Under the pieces are notes generated by a model. It was given only the letters and a program-made list of their open reading frames with translations. It did not search any database and was not told the DNA's origin. From positions 1-64,000 of the forward strand of contig NZ_BOQL01000055.1 in assembly GCF_018332655.1 (NCBI RefSeq): 64,000 bases of DNA, in the 5' to 3' direction. The translations under genes and the position numbers were made by a program. This DNA is from Actinoplanes auranticolor (GTDB lineage: Bacteria > Actinomycetota > Actinomycetes > Mycobacteriales > Micromonosporaceae). This document shows positions 24,716 through 32,985 of the stretch, piece by piece. Within the stretch, counting starts at the first letter, position 1. Each line of letters starts with the position of its first letter.

Positions 24716-25800
24716 AGGTACATCCCCGGGCGGTGGTCGTCGCCGTCCTTGGCGTCCTTCGGCGGGGCCGGCTTGTCACCCTCGCCGAAGAAGCGCTTGC
24801 CGCCGAACTCGCCGTGCAGCCGGTCGTCCAGCTCGTCGGCCAGGCCGGTCATCACCTGCACGGCGAGCATGAGGTGAGTGGCCTGGAAGTTGCGGCCGAA
24901 AACCGGGATCGACGCCCACACGGTGTCCTGGGCGCAGTAGAGCCGGCCGATGGGCATCCGGTTGGTCAGCTCGGAAAGCTTGACGTAGAGCTGCTCGGTC
25001 GGCTCGACCTCGGTGAGGATCGGCGAGAAGACGTCGACCAGCGGCGGGTTGTCCCGGCACCGGACGAAGACCATGGCCGAGCCGGCCCGGATGCCGATGT
25101 CCCCGTCGGTGTCGACCTGCAACTGGTCGACGGTGGTCTTGCTCATGGTGGCGACGACCGTGCGCACCCGCTCCTCGAGCGGGATCACCTCGTCGGCGGC
25201 GTTGGCCAGCGCCTCGGAGAGCACACCGTCCTCGTCGAGGTCGTCGAGGCTCAGCTCCTCGTCGATGCTGGGCTCGTGCCGGGCGGTGCCGATCGGCGCG
25301 GTCTCGATCGGCTCGTCCTCCTCGTCGTGCACGAGGTAGACCAGGAAGGCGGGGTGCGGGGCGCCGTACACGTCGCGCAGCGTCCGGGACACGACCGTGG
25401 ACAGCTGCTTGGCGCCGTCGGTGGTGGTCCGCAGGCCGAACGAGTCCCGGGACCCGGGCAGCACACCCGGCGGTGACCAGCCCAGCGCGACCAGGTCGGC
25501 GACGGACGAGCGGTTCATCCGGAAACCCTCCGGCAGGCCGGCGTTGCCGACCGCGAGCGCCTCGATGACGCCGTCGGGGAGCACGCGGATGCTCACCGAA
25601 TAGACCGCGGTGCCGGTGCCCGAAGCGGTCGGGTCGAGCGTGATGTCGACGTGCGCGCCCTCGGCCAGCGTGGGCAGCAGCGTGGCCAGCGCACTCGCGA
25701 ACTCCCGCCACGCCTCTGTCACCTTCGCCCGCAGGTCGGCCGTGGTCGGCTCGTCCAGCAGGATGCCCTCAGGCTGGTCAGCAGTGTTCTCCGCCGTCAT
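24712..25800 (-). CDS. YbjN/TY-Chap-like double-domain protein ending GMYL
   Basis: 362 residues, soluble, acidic. Two alpha/beta domains related to YbjN and type III secretion chaperones (TY-Chap) lie at about 20-165 and 210-335 (SVADLVALGWSPPG; VDTDGDIGIRAGSAMVFVRC). A linker of about 25 Pro, Lys and Asp residues then ends in GMYL. The final MYL fits the hydrophobic-Tyr-X rule for 20S proteasome docking, and the ending resembles the GQYL of Bpa 3.3 kb away. Role as an adaptor is an inference. GGAGGT 7 nt before ATG 25800 sets the start. Confidence 0.72.
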   Translation of the reverse strand: MTAENTADQPEGILLDEPTTADLRAKVTEAWREFASALATLLPTLAEGAHVDITLDPTASGTGTAVYSVSIRVLPDGVIEALAVGNAGLPEGFRMNRSSVADLVALGWSPPGVLPGSRDSFGLRTTTDGAKQLSTVVSRTLRDVYGAPHPAFLVYLVHDEEDEPIETAPIGTARHEPSIDEELSLDDLDEDGVLSEALANAADEVIPLEERVRTVVATMSKTTVDQLQVDTDGDIGIRAGSAMVFVRCRDNPPLVDVFSPILTEVEPTEQLYVKLSELTNRMPIGRLYCAQDTVWASIPVFGRNFQATHLMLAVQVMTGLADELDDRLHGEFGGKRFFGEGDKPAPPKDAKDGDDHRPGMYL

Positions 25801-25857
25801 GATCGGTACCTCCGCCCGCCACCCTATCGAGCGCGCGGTCGGCTCACCCGCCGCGTC

Positions 25858-26100
25858 TCATTCCCGGCCGTCGGCCGGCCAGTCGAGAGCCAGCGAGCTG
25901 AGGCGCGCGGCTACATCGGCCGGGTCCGCGCCGCGGCCCACAGCGATCCCCATCAGGTACGCCGTGACGGGCGCACCGGGACGCACGACGTTGTGCGCGA
26001 CATCGCGGGCGACATCCAGCACGGATTTGGCCTCGACGTCATCGGTGCTCAGCCCGAGCTCATCGCACGCCGCGGCGATCCAGTTGTCGAGCACGTTCAC
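25858..26100 (-). CDS. DUF6457 protein, molybdenum-cofactor linked
   Basis: 80 residues, helical, soluble. It starts NVLDNWIAAACDELGL and includes ARDVAHNVVRPGAPVTAYLMGIAVG, the DUF6457 pattern. In actinomycetes this short domain stands next to, or is fused to, MobA-type nucleotidyltransferases, which fits the mobA gene 128 bp upstream. It probably assists guanylation of the molybdenum cofactor, but its exact function is unknown. Confidence 0.8.
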   Translation of the reverse strand: MNVLDNWIAAACDELGLSTDDVEAKSVLDVARDVAHNVVRPGAPVTAYLMGIAVGRGADPADVAARLSSLALDWPADGRE

Positions 26101-26227
26101 CGGGTTGCCCCTCCACGATCGTCCGCCGAGACCGGTCCGATCCGCTCGGCCGGCGCGCAGCCGGTCAGCCTTACCCCACCGCGGTTCGCCGTGACCGGGC
26201 CGAGCCGCCCGATCAGCGCGCTGCCGG

Positions 26228-26827
26228 TCACCGGGCCCATTCCTCGGCGGTCCGGAGGTCGTCGTCGGTGTCGCAGTCGAACCAGGGCGGGGGTCCGGGG
26301 CGGCGCCAGGACACCTCGATGAAGCGCAGCTGGTCCATGAGCGCGTGCATCGGGGCGCCGTGCAGGCTGCCCCGCTCCTCGGCGACCCGTTTCAAGGCGT
26401 CGCGCAGCGCCGTCGTGCGCCAGACCCCGCACAGCGACTGCAGCCGCCCCTCGGCGTCCCGGTAGACCGCACCCTGCATCGGCGCGGACTCGACCGTCAG
26501 CCGGAGCACGTCGATGGCCTCACCGGTCAGCAGCGGCAGGTCGGCGGCGAGCAATGCGGTGAAGCTGACCTCCGGGGGAACGAGCTCGAGGCCGGCGGCG
26601 GTCGCGGCGACCGGCCCGCCACCGGGCGGCTGCTCCGTGGTCGAGGCGACCGGCACAGGCAGGTCGGGAGGCACGCGCCCGACCACCACCTGCGGGTCGG
26701 CATCGTGCACCGCGGCCAGGACACGCGTCAGCATCGACTGCCCGGCCACCGGGATGGTGGGCTTGTCCGCACCACCCATCCGACGTGCCGCACCGCCGGC
26801 CAACACCACCGCCGCGAATCCCCCCAC
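26228..26827 (-). CDS. mobA: Molybdenum cofactor guanylyltransferase
   Basis: 199 residues from GTG 26827. It transfers GMP to molybdopterin. The nucleotide-binding start is FAAVVLAGGAARRMGGADKP and the metal-binding region is TALLAADLPLL. An upstream ATG at 26854 gives nine extra residues not expected in the family, while TACGGT lies 6 nt before the GTG. Divergent from fdhD with a short shared promoter region, and followed by DUF6457. The C-terminus is short compared with E. coli MobA. Confidence 0.88.
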   Translation of the reverse strand: MGGFAAVVLAGGAARRMGGADKPTIPVAGQSMLTRVLAAVHDADPQVVVGRVPPDLPVPVASTTEQPPGGGPVAATAAGLELVPPEVSFTALLAADLPLLTGEAIDVLRLTVESAPMQGAVYRDAEGRLQSLCGVWRTTALRDALKRVAEERGSLHGAPMHALMDQLRFIEVSWRRPGPPPWFDCDTDDDLRTAEEWAR

Positions 26828-26833
26828 GTACGT

Positions 26834-26839
26834 ACCGTA
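26834..26839 (-). promoter_or_regulatory. -10 box TACGGT, leaderless start of mobA
   Basis: On the minus strand TACGGT ends 6 nt before GTG 26827, which supports this shorter start. Confidence 0.4.
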
Positions 26840-26931
26840 TCCCGTGGGGGACATGAGCGTGACCGGGCGGACGGCATTGTGCGGTGCGCGGGTGCCGGAT
26901 CACGTCCTGACGGGGCCGGCCGCGGGCGGCA

Positions 26932-26937
26932 TACGCT
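26932..26937 (+). promoter_or_regulatory. -10 box TACGCT, leaderless start of fdhD
   Basis: TACGCT ends 6 nt before ATG 26944 and only 3 nt before the alternative GTG 26941, favouring the ATG. Confidence 0.4.
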
Positions 26938-26943
26938 CGGGTG

Positions 26944-27771
26944 ATGGCGCGCACGATGAACCGGCGACCCGTGATGAAGATCAACCTGGATGCGACGGCC
27001 GAGCCGCGACGGCGCCCCGACGACCTGGCCGCCGAGGAGCCGCTGGAGATCCGGCTGCAAAGGACTCCGCTGGCCGTGACGATGCGAACCCCGGGACAGG
27101 ACATCGACCTGGCCATGGGCTTCCTGCTGACCGAGGGCATCATCCGTACGGCGGCCGACATCGTCACCGCCCAGCTGTGCGCGGGTACGGACACGCCGAA
27201 CACGTACAACGTGGTCGACGTGGTGCTCGGCGCGGACGTGCCGCCGCCGGTGACCGACCCGAGCCGCAACTTCTACACGACCAGTTCGTGCGGGGTGTGC
27301 GGCAAGGCCAGCATCGACGCGGTCCGCACCCGGTCGCAGTTCGAGGTGGCCACGGACGACAGCACGGTGCCGGCGCAGGTCCTCGCCGAGCTGCCGGACC
27401 GGCTCCGGGCGGCGCAGCGCACCTTCGACCGCACCGGCGGGCTGCACGCCGCCGGCCTGTTCACCGCCGAGGGCGCGCTGGTGGTGATGCGCGAGGACGT
27501 CGGCCGGCACAACGCCGTCGACAAGGTGATCGGCTGGGCGCTGCGGGAAGGGCGACTGCCGTTGACCGGTCACGTGCTGCTCGTCTCCGGCCGGGCCAGC
27601 TTCGAACTGACGCAGAAGGCCTGGATGGCGGGGATTCCCCTGCTGGCTGCCGTCTCGGCGCCGAGCACCCTGGCCGCCGAACTGGCCGACGAGGCGGGGA
27701 TGACGCTGGTCGGCTTCCTGCGGGGATCGACCATGAACGTGTACGCGGGAATGCAGCGCGTGACCGTCTGA
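26944..27771 (+). CDS. fdhD: Formate dehydrogenase accessory sulfurtransferase
   Basis: 275 residues. FdhD moves sulfur from a cysteine desulfurase onto the bis-MGD cofactor for insertion into formate dehydrogenase. The reactive pair is in SSCGVCGK (Cys116 and Cys119), and DVGRHNAVDKVIGWAL plus RASFELTQKAW are conserved blocks. Divergent from mobA, so the two cofactor steps are probably co-regulated. No formate dehydrogenase gene lies in the window. Confidence 0.94.
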   Translation: MARTMNRRPVMKINLDATAEPRRRPDDLAAEEPLEIRLQRTPLAVTMRTPGQDIDLAMGFLLTEGIIRTAADIVTAQLCAGTDTPNTYNVVDVVLGADVPPPVTDPSRNFYTTSSCGVCGKASIDAVRTRSQFEVATDDSTVPAQVLAELPDRLRAAQRTFDRTGGLHAAGLFTAEGALVVMREDVGRHNAVDKVIGWALREGRLPLTGHVLLVSGRASFELTQKAWMAGIPLLAAVSAPSTLAAELADEAGMTLVGFLRGSTMNVYAGMQRVTV

Positions 27772-27844
27772 GCTTCGTACGGTCTTTCCCGGCGCTTCAC
27801 CCCGGTCACGCGGTGCAGACATTCACGGTCATGAGGCTGCCGGC

Positions 27845-29497
27845 ATGGCACTCTCACGACGTACTCTCCTGCTCAGCAGCGCTGCGGTGGGCGCGGCCGG
27901 CGCCGCGAGCGTCTGGCCGTTGGCTGCCTCGGCGGCGCCGTACCGCGGGCCGCTGCGCGCCGATCCGTTCACCCTCGGGGTGGCTTCCGGCGATCCGGAG
28001 CATGACGGCTTCGTGCTCTGGACCCGGCTGGCCCCGACCCCGCTCGCCGACGACGGCCTCGGCGGCATGCCGTCCCGCGACGTACCGGTGCACTGGGAAC
28101 TTGCCGCCGACGCCCGCTTCCGTCGGGTCGTCCGCCGCGGCGTCGCCGTCGCCCGGGTCGCAGCGGCACACACCGTGCACGTCGAACTGCACGGGCTGCC
28201 GCCGGCCCGCGAATACTTCTACCGCTTCAAGGCCGAGCGGTACGTGTCCCCGACCGGCCGCACCCGCACGGCCCCGGCCCCGTGGGCGAGCGGCGGCACC
28301 CTGGCGATGTCGTTCGTGTCCTGCTCGCAGTACGAGCACGGCTACTTCACCGCGTACCGGCGGCTGGCCGAGGACGAGCCGCAGCTGATCCTGCACCTGG
28401 GCGACTACCAGTACGAGTACGGGCCGGACACGTACAACATCCCCGGCGGCAATCCGCGCGACCACCAGGGCCCGGAGACGGTGACCCTGGCGAACTACCG
28501 CCAGCGGCACGCCCAGTACAAGAGCGACCCGGACCTGCAGGCGGCGCACGCGGTCGCGCCGTGGGCGGTGGTCTTCGACGACCACGAGATCGAGAACAAC
28601 TGGGCGGACGAGATCCCCGAGCAGCCGGACCCGAACTTCCTGGCCCGCCGGGCCGCAGCCTTCCAGGCCTACTACGAGAACATGCCGCTGCGCCGCACCT
28701 CGATCCCCCGCGGCATCGACATGCAGCTGTACCGACGCCTGCACTGGGGACGGCTGGCGACGTTCCACATGCTCGACACCCGACAGTTCCGGGACGACCA
28801 GGGCTGCGGCGACGGTTACAAGGACTGCCCGGCAGCGACCGACCCGGCCCGCTCGATCACCGGCGCACGGCAGGAGAAGTGGCTGCTGGACGGCTTCCAC
28901 CGCTCGACGGCCCGCTGGGACATCCTGGGCCAGCAGGTCTTCTTCGGCCAGCGCGACAACAACGCGGGCCCGGCGAAGGTGGTCAGCATGGACTCGTGGG
29001 ACGGCTACGCGGCCTCCCGCGACCGCATCACCCGGGGCTGGGTGGACGCCGGAGTACGCAACCCGGTGGTCCTGACCGGCGACGTGCACGCCCACTGGGC
29101 CGACGAGCTGAAGCTGGACTACACCGACCCCACGTCCCGCACGGTCGGCACCGAACTGGTGTGCTCGTCGATCACGTCCACCGGGGACGGGGTTGATGTG
29201 CCGACGGGCCAGCACCCGTGGGCGGCGTGGAATCCGCACCTGCGCTTCTACAACAACCAGCGGGGTTACGTCCGCACGACGATCACCAAGGACGCGATGA
29301 CGGCGGACTTCCAGGTGGTGCCGTATGTGACTCGGCCGGGGGCGGCTGTGCATACGCGGGCGACCTTCGTGATCGAGGACCGGGTTCCGGGGTTGCATCA
29401 GGTTGCGGACAATCCGACGCCGGGCGGGACGTCCGCGCTGCGGAGCGGTGGGGACCTGGGGGCTGCGACGGTGCGGCAGGAGTCTGAAAGGCCGTGA
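27845..29497 (+). CDS. phoD: PhoD-type alkaline phosphatase/phosphodiesterase
   Basis: 550 residues with a twin-arginine signal (SRRTLLLSSAAVGAAG, cleavage near residue 33), so it is exported folded by Tat. An N-terminal Ig-like domain (PFTLGVASGDPEHDGFVLWTRL) precedes the PhoD catalytic domain with metal-binding GDYQYEYG, DDHEIENNW and GDVHAHWA. It releases phosphate from diesters and monoesters outside the cell. No Pho box could be confirmed by eye in the 73-bp upstream space. Confidence 0.92.
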   Translation: MALSRRTLLLSSAAVGAAGAASVWPLAASAAPYRGPLRADPFTLGVASGDPEHDGFVLWTRLAPTPLADDGLGGMPSRDVPVHWELAADARFRRVVRRGVAVARVAAAHTVHVELHGLPPAREYFYRFKAERYVSPTGRTRTAPAPWASGGTLAMSFVSCSQYEHGYFTAYRRLAEDEPQLILHLGDYQYEYGPDTYNIPGGNPRDHQGPETVTLANYRQRHAQYKSDPDLQAAHAVAPWAVVFDDHEIENNWADEIPEQPDPNFLARRAAAFQAYYENMPLRRTSIPRGIDMQLYRRLHWGRLATFHMLDTRQFRDDQGCGDGYKDCPAATDPARSITGARQEKWLLDGFHRSTARWDILGQQVFFGQRDNNAGPAKVVSMDSWDGYAASRDRITRGWVDAGVRNPVVLTGDVHAHWADELKLDYTDPTSRTVGTELVCSSITSTGDGVDVPTGQHPWAAWNPHLRFYNNQRGYVRTTITKDAMTADFQVVPYVTRPGAAVHTRATFVIEDRVPGLHQVADNPTPGGTSALRSGGDLGAATVRQESERP

Positions 29498-29586
29498 TCG
29501 CTTTCGCCTCGGCCGGGCCATCCTCCTGCGTCACGGGATGGTCCGGCGGGGCGCGGTCTGCGGGTCGGACCCGGCAATGAGCAGCG

Positions 29587-29645
29587 CAGCCGGTCAGACC
29601 CCGCGGTGGGCGGCACAGCCTGATCAAACCCGGCGGTGGGCGGCG
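29587..29645. repeat. Imperfect tandem repeat at the DUF4192 3' end
   Basis: Two 29-30 bp units (29587-29615 and 29616-29645) share GCGGTGGGCGGC and most other positions. The second unit covers the last codons and stop of the DUF4192 gene, suggesting a local duplication that may have shifted its terminus. Confidence 0.55.
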
Positions 29646-31291
29646 CGGCGGGGTTTCTGAACTCGTCTTTCCGGCTTTCCCGGTCGCTCGCCGGGCCGGT
29701 CGGGCCCCACACGGACCGGGAGTTTCTCGCGGCGCTTGCCGGCGTCCGGCTGCACCTCGTCGCCGGACGGCCGTGACAAATCCCGGCTGTCCCGCTGCGG
29801 CTCGGCCAGCGGCGAGCGGGTCGCACCGGGGGATGACTGGGCCGGGCTGGAGGCGTCGTCCGGTTCCTCCGACTCAGCGAAGTCGGCCACCGGAGGCAGG
29901 CCCTCCACCGCCGGCCAGCCGTCCAGCACCGATGGCGGCAGCCCGGTGGTCATCGCCGCCCGCACCAGCACCCCGAGCTGGTAGTCATCCTTGTACGCCA
30001 GGGCGTGCTGCACTGCGACGCTGGCCAGCGGACCCAGTCCCTTACGCCAGGCCACGAAGGCCAGCAGGCCCGCCGGCGCCGACCGGTAGCGCGGCTCCAC
30101 CCGGCGCACCAGATCGGACCAGAGCGCCAGCTCCCAGTCATCGGTCCTGGTCCGGGTCCAGGCGTAGTCGCGGACCGGCACATGCAGCAGAAGCAAGCCG
30201 AGCCAGGCCACGTCGTCGTCGCTGAGCCGCCCGCCGGCGCTGTAGCAGCGCTCGGCCTCCCGCACCGTGAACCGGCCGGCCCGTCGCACCTGAGCGAAGA
30301 AGTGATCCTCGTCCGCCACCAGGTCCGGGCGTTCGGCGACCGTGTCGGGCGTGTCCGGAAGGGGCATGGCCAGGCCGAGGCTCGCCCACAGCACGCTGCC
30401 CAGGCGCAGCTCGACGGTTCCAGGACGGTTCCACCCCGAAGCCGTCGCCGGGCCAGTTGTGGGCTTCCCGTCGTGGAAGCGGAGATTCGGGGTGAGATCG
30501 TCGCGGCTTTCCTGCTGCTGGCCGACGCGCTGGGAGCTGTCGGGCTCCCGGGCGTCCAGCTCTGGGGCGTCCGGCTGCGGGCCGTCGGGCCGCGGGCCGG
30601 CAGGCTGCGGGGCGTCGGGCCGCGGGCCGGCAGGCTGCGGGGCGTCGGGCTCCGGGATGTTGGGCTGCGGGGCGTCGGGCTGCGGGCCGCCGGGGGTTAC
30701 GGATTCCGGTGGTGACGGGCGTTCGACAGCGAGAGCGGCCAGGCGCAGGACCGCCCGTGCCGTTGCTGCTGTCATCGCGTCGCGGTCGTCGCCGGTCACC
30801 GGGGTGAGCTGCGCTTCCAGCGCCTCGCGATCCGGCAGAGCCACCGCTCCCGCGAACGTCGCTTCAGCCGCCATCACGCTGTCCTGCGGCTCGCACGGTT
30901 GACCCTCGGGCGGGCAGCAAGACGCGTCCGTGCACAGGTATGACCGGAACCGGCCGTCCTCCACGTGCAGCTCGTCGACGATGGCCACGCCGGCCTTGCG
31001 GAACGCGTCCGAGATGCGCATCACCGCCGGTGCCACGCGGCGCTCTTCGCCGTACCCGAGGATCGTGACCGCCTCGGCCTCCTGCCGCAGGACGATCGTC
31101 GCCAGGTGCAGCACCGCCGCCCGGGCCTCTTCCTCGGGTGTGTTGTGTTCGGGCAGGTCGATGCGCACCGCGAAGGTGATCAGCGCGCCCTGTGTCGCCA
31201 CCACGACGAGGCTGTCCGCCGGGTGGAAGCCGATCAGGAACGGCACGGCGGAGATGAGCTCAGCCGGAGAACTGACCTTCTGCTTTTTCAT
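29624..31291 (-). CDS. DUF4192 domain protein with proline-rich insert
   Basis: 555 residues, soluble. The N-terminal half (ELISAVPFLIGFHPADSLVVVA, VTILGYGEE) and a second region (GSVLWASLGLAMPLPD, LAFVAWRKGLG) are the DUF4192 fold, found widely in actinobacteria with unknown role. Between them a Pro/Asp/Gln insert (residues about 200-255) contains perfect 10-residue repeats, and the C-terminal 90 residues are disordered and basic. The insert length probably varies between strains. Confidence 0.85.
   Translation of the reverse strand: MKKQKVSSPAELISAVPFLIGFHPADSLVVVATQGALITFAVRIDLPEHNTPEEEARAAVLHLATIVLRQEAEAVTILGYGEERRVAPAVMRISDAFRKAGVAIVDELHVEDGRFRSYLCTDASCCPPEGQPCEPQDSVMAAEATFAGAVALPDREALEAQLTPVTGDDRDAMTAATARAVLRLAALAVERPSPPESVTPGGPQPDAPQPNIPEPDAPQPAGPRPDAPQPAGPRPDGPQPDAPELDAREPDSSQRVGQQQESRDDLTPNLRFHDGKPTTGPATASGWNRPGTVELRLGSVLWASLGLAMPLPDTPDTVAERPDLVADEDHFFAQVRRAGRFTVREAERCYSAGGRLSDDDVAWLGLLLLHVPVRDYAWTRTRTDDWELALWSDLVRRVEPRYRSAPAGLLAFVAWRKGLGPLASVAVQHALAYKDDYQLGVLVRAAMTTGLPPSVLDGWPAVEGLPPVADFAESEEPDDASSPAQSSPGATRSPLAEPQRDSRDLSRPSGDEVQPDAGKRREKLPVRVGPDRPGERPGKPERRVQKPRRAAHRRV
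30587..30646. repeat. Perfect 30-bp tandem repeat inside the DUF4192 gene
   Basis: Two identical 30-bp units (30587-30616, 30617-30646) encode DAPQPAGPRP twice in the protein. Degenerate copies flank them. In-frame unit length keeps the reading frame. Confidence 0.85.
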
Positions 31292-31340
31292 GCCGGCAGC
31301 CTGGCCGAATCCGGCCCGCCGCCGTCGGCCAAAACCGGTG

Positions 31341-31367
31341 CCTGTGGATAACCCGGTTATCCACAGG
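31341..31367. promoter_or_regulatory. Perfect palindrome made of two DnaA boxes
   Basis: A 13-bp perfect inverted repeat around one central base contains TGTGGATAA at 31343-31351 and TTATCCACA at 31357-31365, the two orientations of the consensus DnaA box. It lies 50 bp upstream of the DUF4192 start and 20 bp after the acetyltransferase stop. With a 1-nt centre it is a poor terminator, so a DnaA-binding regulatory site is more likely. Confidence 0.5.
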
Positions 31368-31386
31368 CGTTCCCCACGACGTCGGC

Positions 31387-31890
31387 TCAGGAGCGAAACT
31401 GCAACTCATGCAACTCGAGCCCGTCCTGCTGCCAGTCATGGGCATGCCGGTCCAGGTCCATGGTCAGTTCGATCGACGACACCACGTCGTAGCCGGCCGC
31501 GTGCAGGCTGCGGATCGCGTCGACGTTGCGGGACGACGGCGAGATCGTCAGCGACACCATGTTGCGCTTCTTCGCCTCGGCGGCGACGTGGCGCAGCAGT
31601 TTGCGGCCGACCCCCTTGTGCCGGTGCGAGCCGGTGACGACCACCGGTTCCACCTCGCCGGCACGGCCCCGCATGATGAGCCCGACCAGGCCGATCACCC
31701 CGTCGTCGGCATGGTCGGCGACCCAGAGCCCGCTCAGATCCAGCCGGGTGAGGTACTCCTCGAAACCCGCGCCGGCATCGTTGGCGGCATCGCCGTACAT
31801 CTGGTTGTGCTGATTGGTCAGCTCCGACCACAGGCGGCGACCAGCGCTGTGGTCGCTCGGCCGGTACGAACGCACCGCGACAGGTGTCAT
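31387..31890 (-). CDS. GNAT family N-acetyltransferase
   Basis: 167 residues from ATG 31890. GNAT motifs are the N-terminal AVRSYRPSDHSAGRRLW, the central VIGLVGLIMRGRAGEVEPVVV strands and the acetyl-CoA loop HRHKGVGRKLL. Substrate unknown. The longer in-frame start adds 34 residues unlike the family. It stands alone, with a DnaA-box palindrome just past its end. Confidence 0.85.
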   Translation of the reverse strand: MTPVAVRSYRPSDHSAGRRLWSELTNQHNQMYGDAANDAGAGFEEYLTRLDLSGLWVADHADDGVIGLVGLIMRGRAGEVEPVVVTGSHRHKGVGRKLLRHVAAEAKKRNMVSLTISPSSRNVDAIRSLHAAGYDVVSSIELTMDLDRHAHDWQQDGLELHELQFRS

Positions 31891-31931
31891 GCCGACATTT
31901 TGACTCCGATCCGGGCACGCCGTAACCCGAA

Positions 31932-32828
31932 GTGGAAGATAAGGCGGTGGATCTGGCGTACCTGCGCGCGCACCCCCAGCATCTCCCGACATTTCTCACC
32001 CATCAGCGGATCCGGGAAACACCCGTCGGGGGCGGTGACGTATGCACCGCATCCCGCTTGACCTTGGACGACGGCACGTCGCTGTTCACCAAGACGTGGC
32101 CGTCCGGCAGCGCACCCGAGCACTTCTTCGCCACCGAGGCGGCGGGACTGCAATGGCTGCGCGAAACGCGGACCGTGCCGATCCCGGAGGTGATAGTGGC
32201 GCTCGCGGACATGCTCGCGCTGGAATGGATCGACTCCGGGCCGCCCTCTGTCACGGCCGCCGAACGCTTCGGGCGGGAGTTGGCCGGGCTGCATCGCGGT
32301 GGCGCGGAGAGCTTCGGCGCGCGATGGCCGGGGTTCATCGGGCCGCTGGCTCAGGACAACACGCCGTCCGCCGGGCCCTGGGGGCCGTGGTTCGCGGAGC
32401 GGCGGCTGCGGCCGTACCTGAAGATCTCGGCCGACAGCGGCGCCCTCTCGGCGGCGGACGTCGCGGCTGTGGAGCAGGTCATCCTGCGGATCGAGGGGTA
32501 CGGCGGGGACGAAGCGCCGGCCCGGATCCATGGCGACCTGTGGCCGGGGAACGTCCTGTGGGGCGCCGGCGGCCGGGCCTGGCTGGTCGATCCGGCGGCG
32601 CACGGTGGACACCGGGAGACCGACCTGGCCCAGCTGGCGCTGTTCGGCGGGGCGCCACATCTGGAGACGATCTTGCGGGCGTACGCGGAGGAGTGGCCCC
32701 TGGCGGACGGCTGGCGCGAGCGCGTACCCGTGCACCAATTGCACCTTTTGCTAGTGCACGCGGCCGCATTTGGTGGGGCGTACCGGGGCGCCGTGCGGTC
32801 GACGGCCGACGCTGCGCTGCGGAATTGA
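31932..32828 (+). CDS. Fructosamine kinase family protein
   Basis: 298 residues. Related to fructosamine-3-kinase and aminoglycoside phosphotransferases: the sequence contains TKTWPSGSAPEHFFATEAAGLQWL (lysine and Glu of the N-lobe), the catalytic loop HGDLWPGNVLW and the metal-binding VDPAAHGGHRETDLA. It would phosphorylate ketosamines formed by glycation, which makes them unstable and so repairs proteins. Start codon is GTG 31932, with another GTG at 31947. Confidence 0.9.
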   Translation: MEDKAVDLAYLRAHPQHLPTFLTHQRIRETPVGGGDVCTASRLTLDDGTSLFTKTWPSGSAPEHFFATEAAGLQWLRETRTVPIPEVIVALADMLALEWIDSGPPSVTAAERFGRELAGLHRGGAESFGARWPGFIGPLAQDNTPSAGPWGPWFAERRLRPYLKISADSGALSAADVAAVEQVILRIEGYGGDEAPARIHGDLWPGNVLWGAGGRAWLVDPAAHGGHRETDLAQLALFGGAPHLETILRAYAEEWPLADGWRERVPVHQLHLLLVHAAAFGGAYRGAVRSTADAALRN

Positions 32829-32985
32829 GCGCGCGATGGAGGTTCAGCGTGCCCTCCACCACAAACCGCGCGACGCCAAAACTCAGATCCGAGCGCTACC
32901 TTCGATCAATGAGCGAGCGTGCCGGGCGATCCGGGTGGCACCGAGCTTTCGCCAGCGTGGGCGACCGGCAGGGTGAGGGGTCGAC

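Noticed and set aside
31341..31367. A replication origin at the DnaA-box palindrome
   Set aside because: Only two boxes are present and neither dnaA, dnaN nor an AT-rich unwinding region is near.
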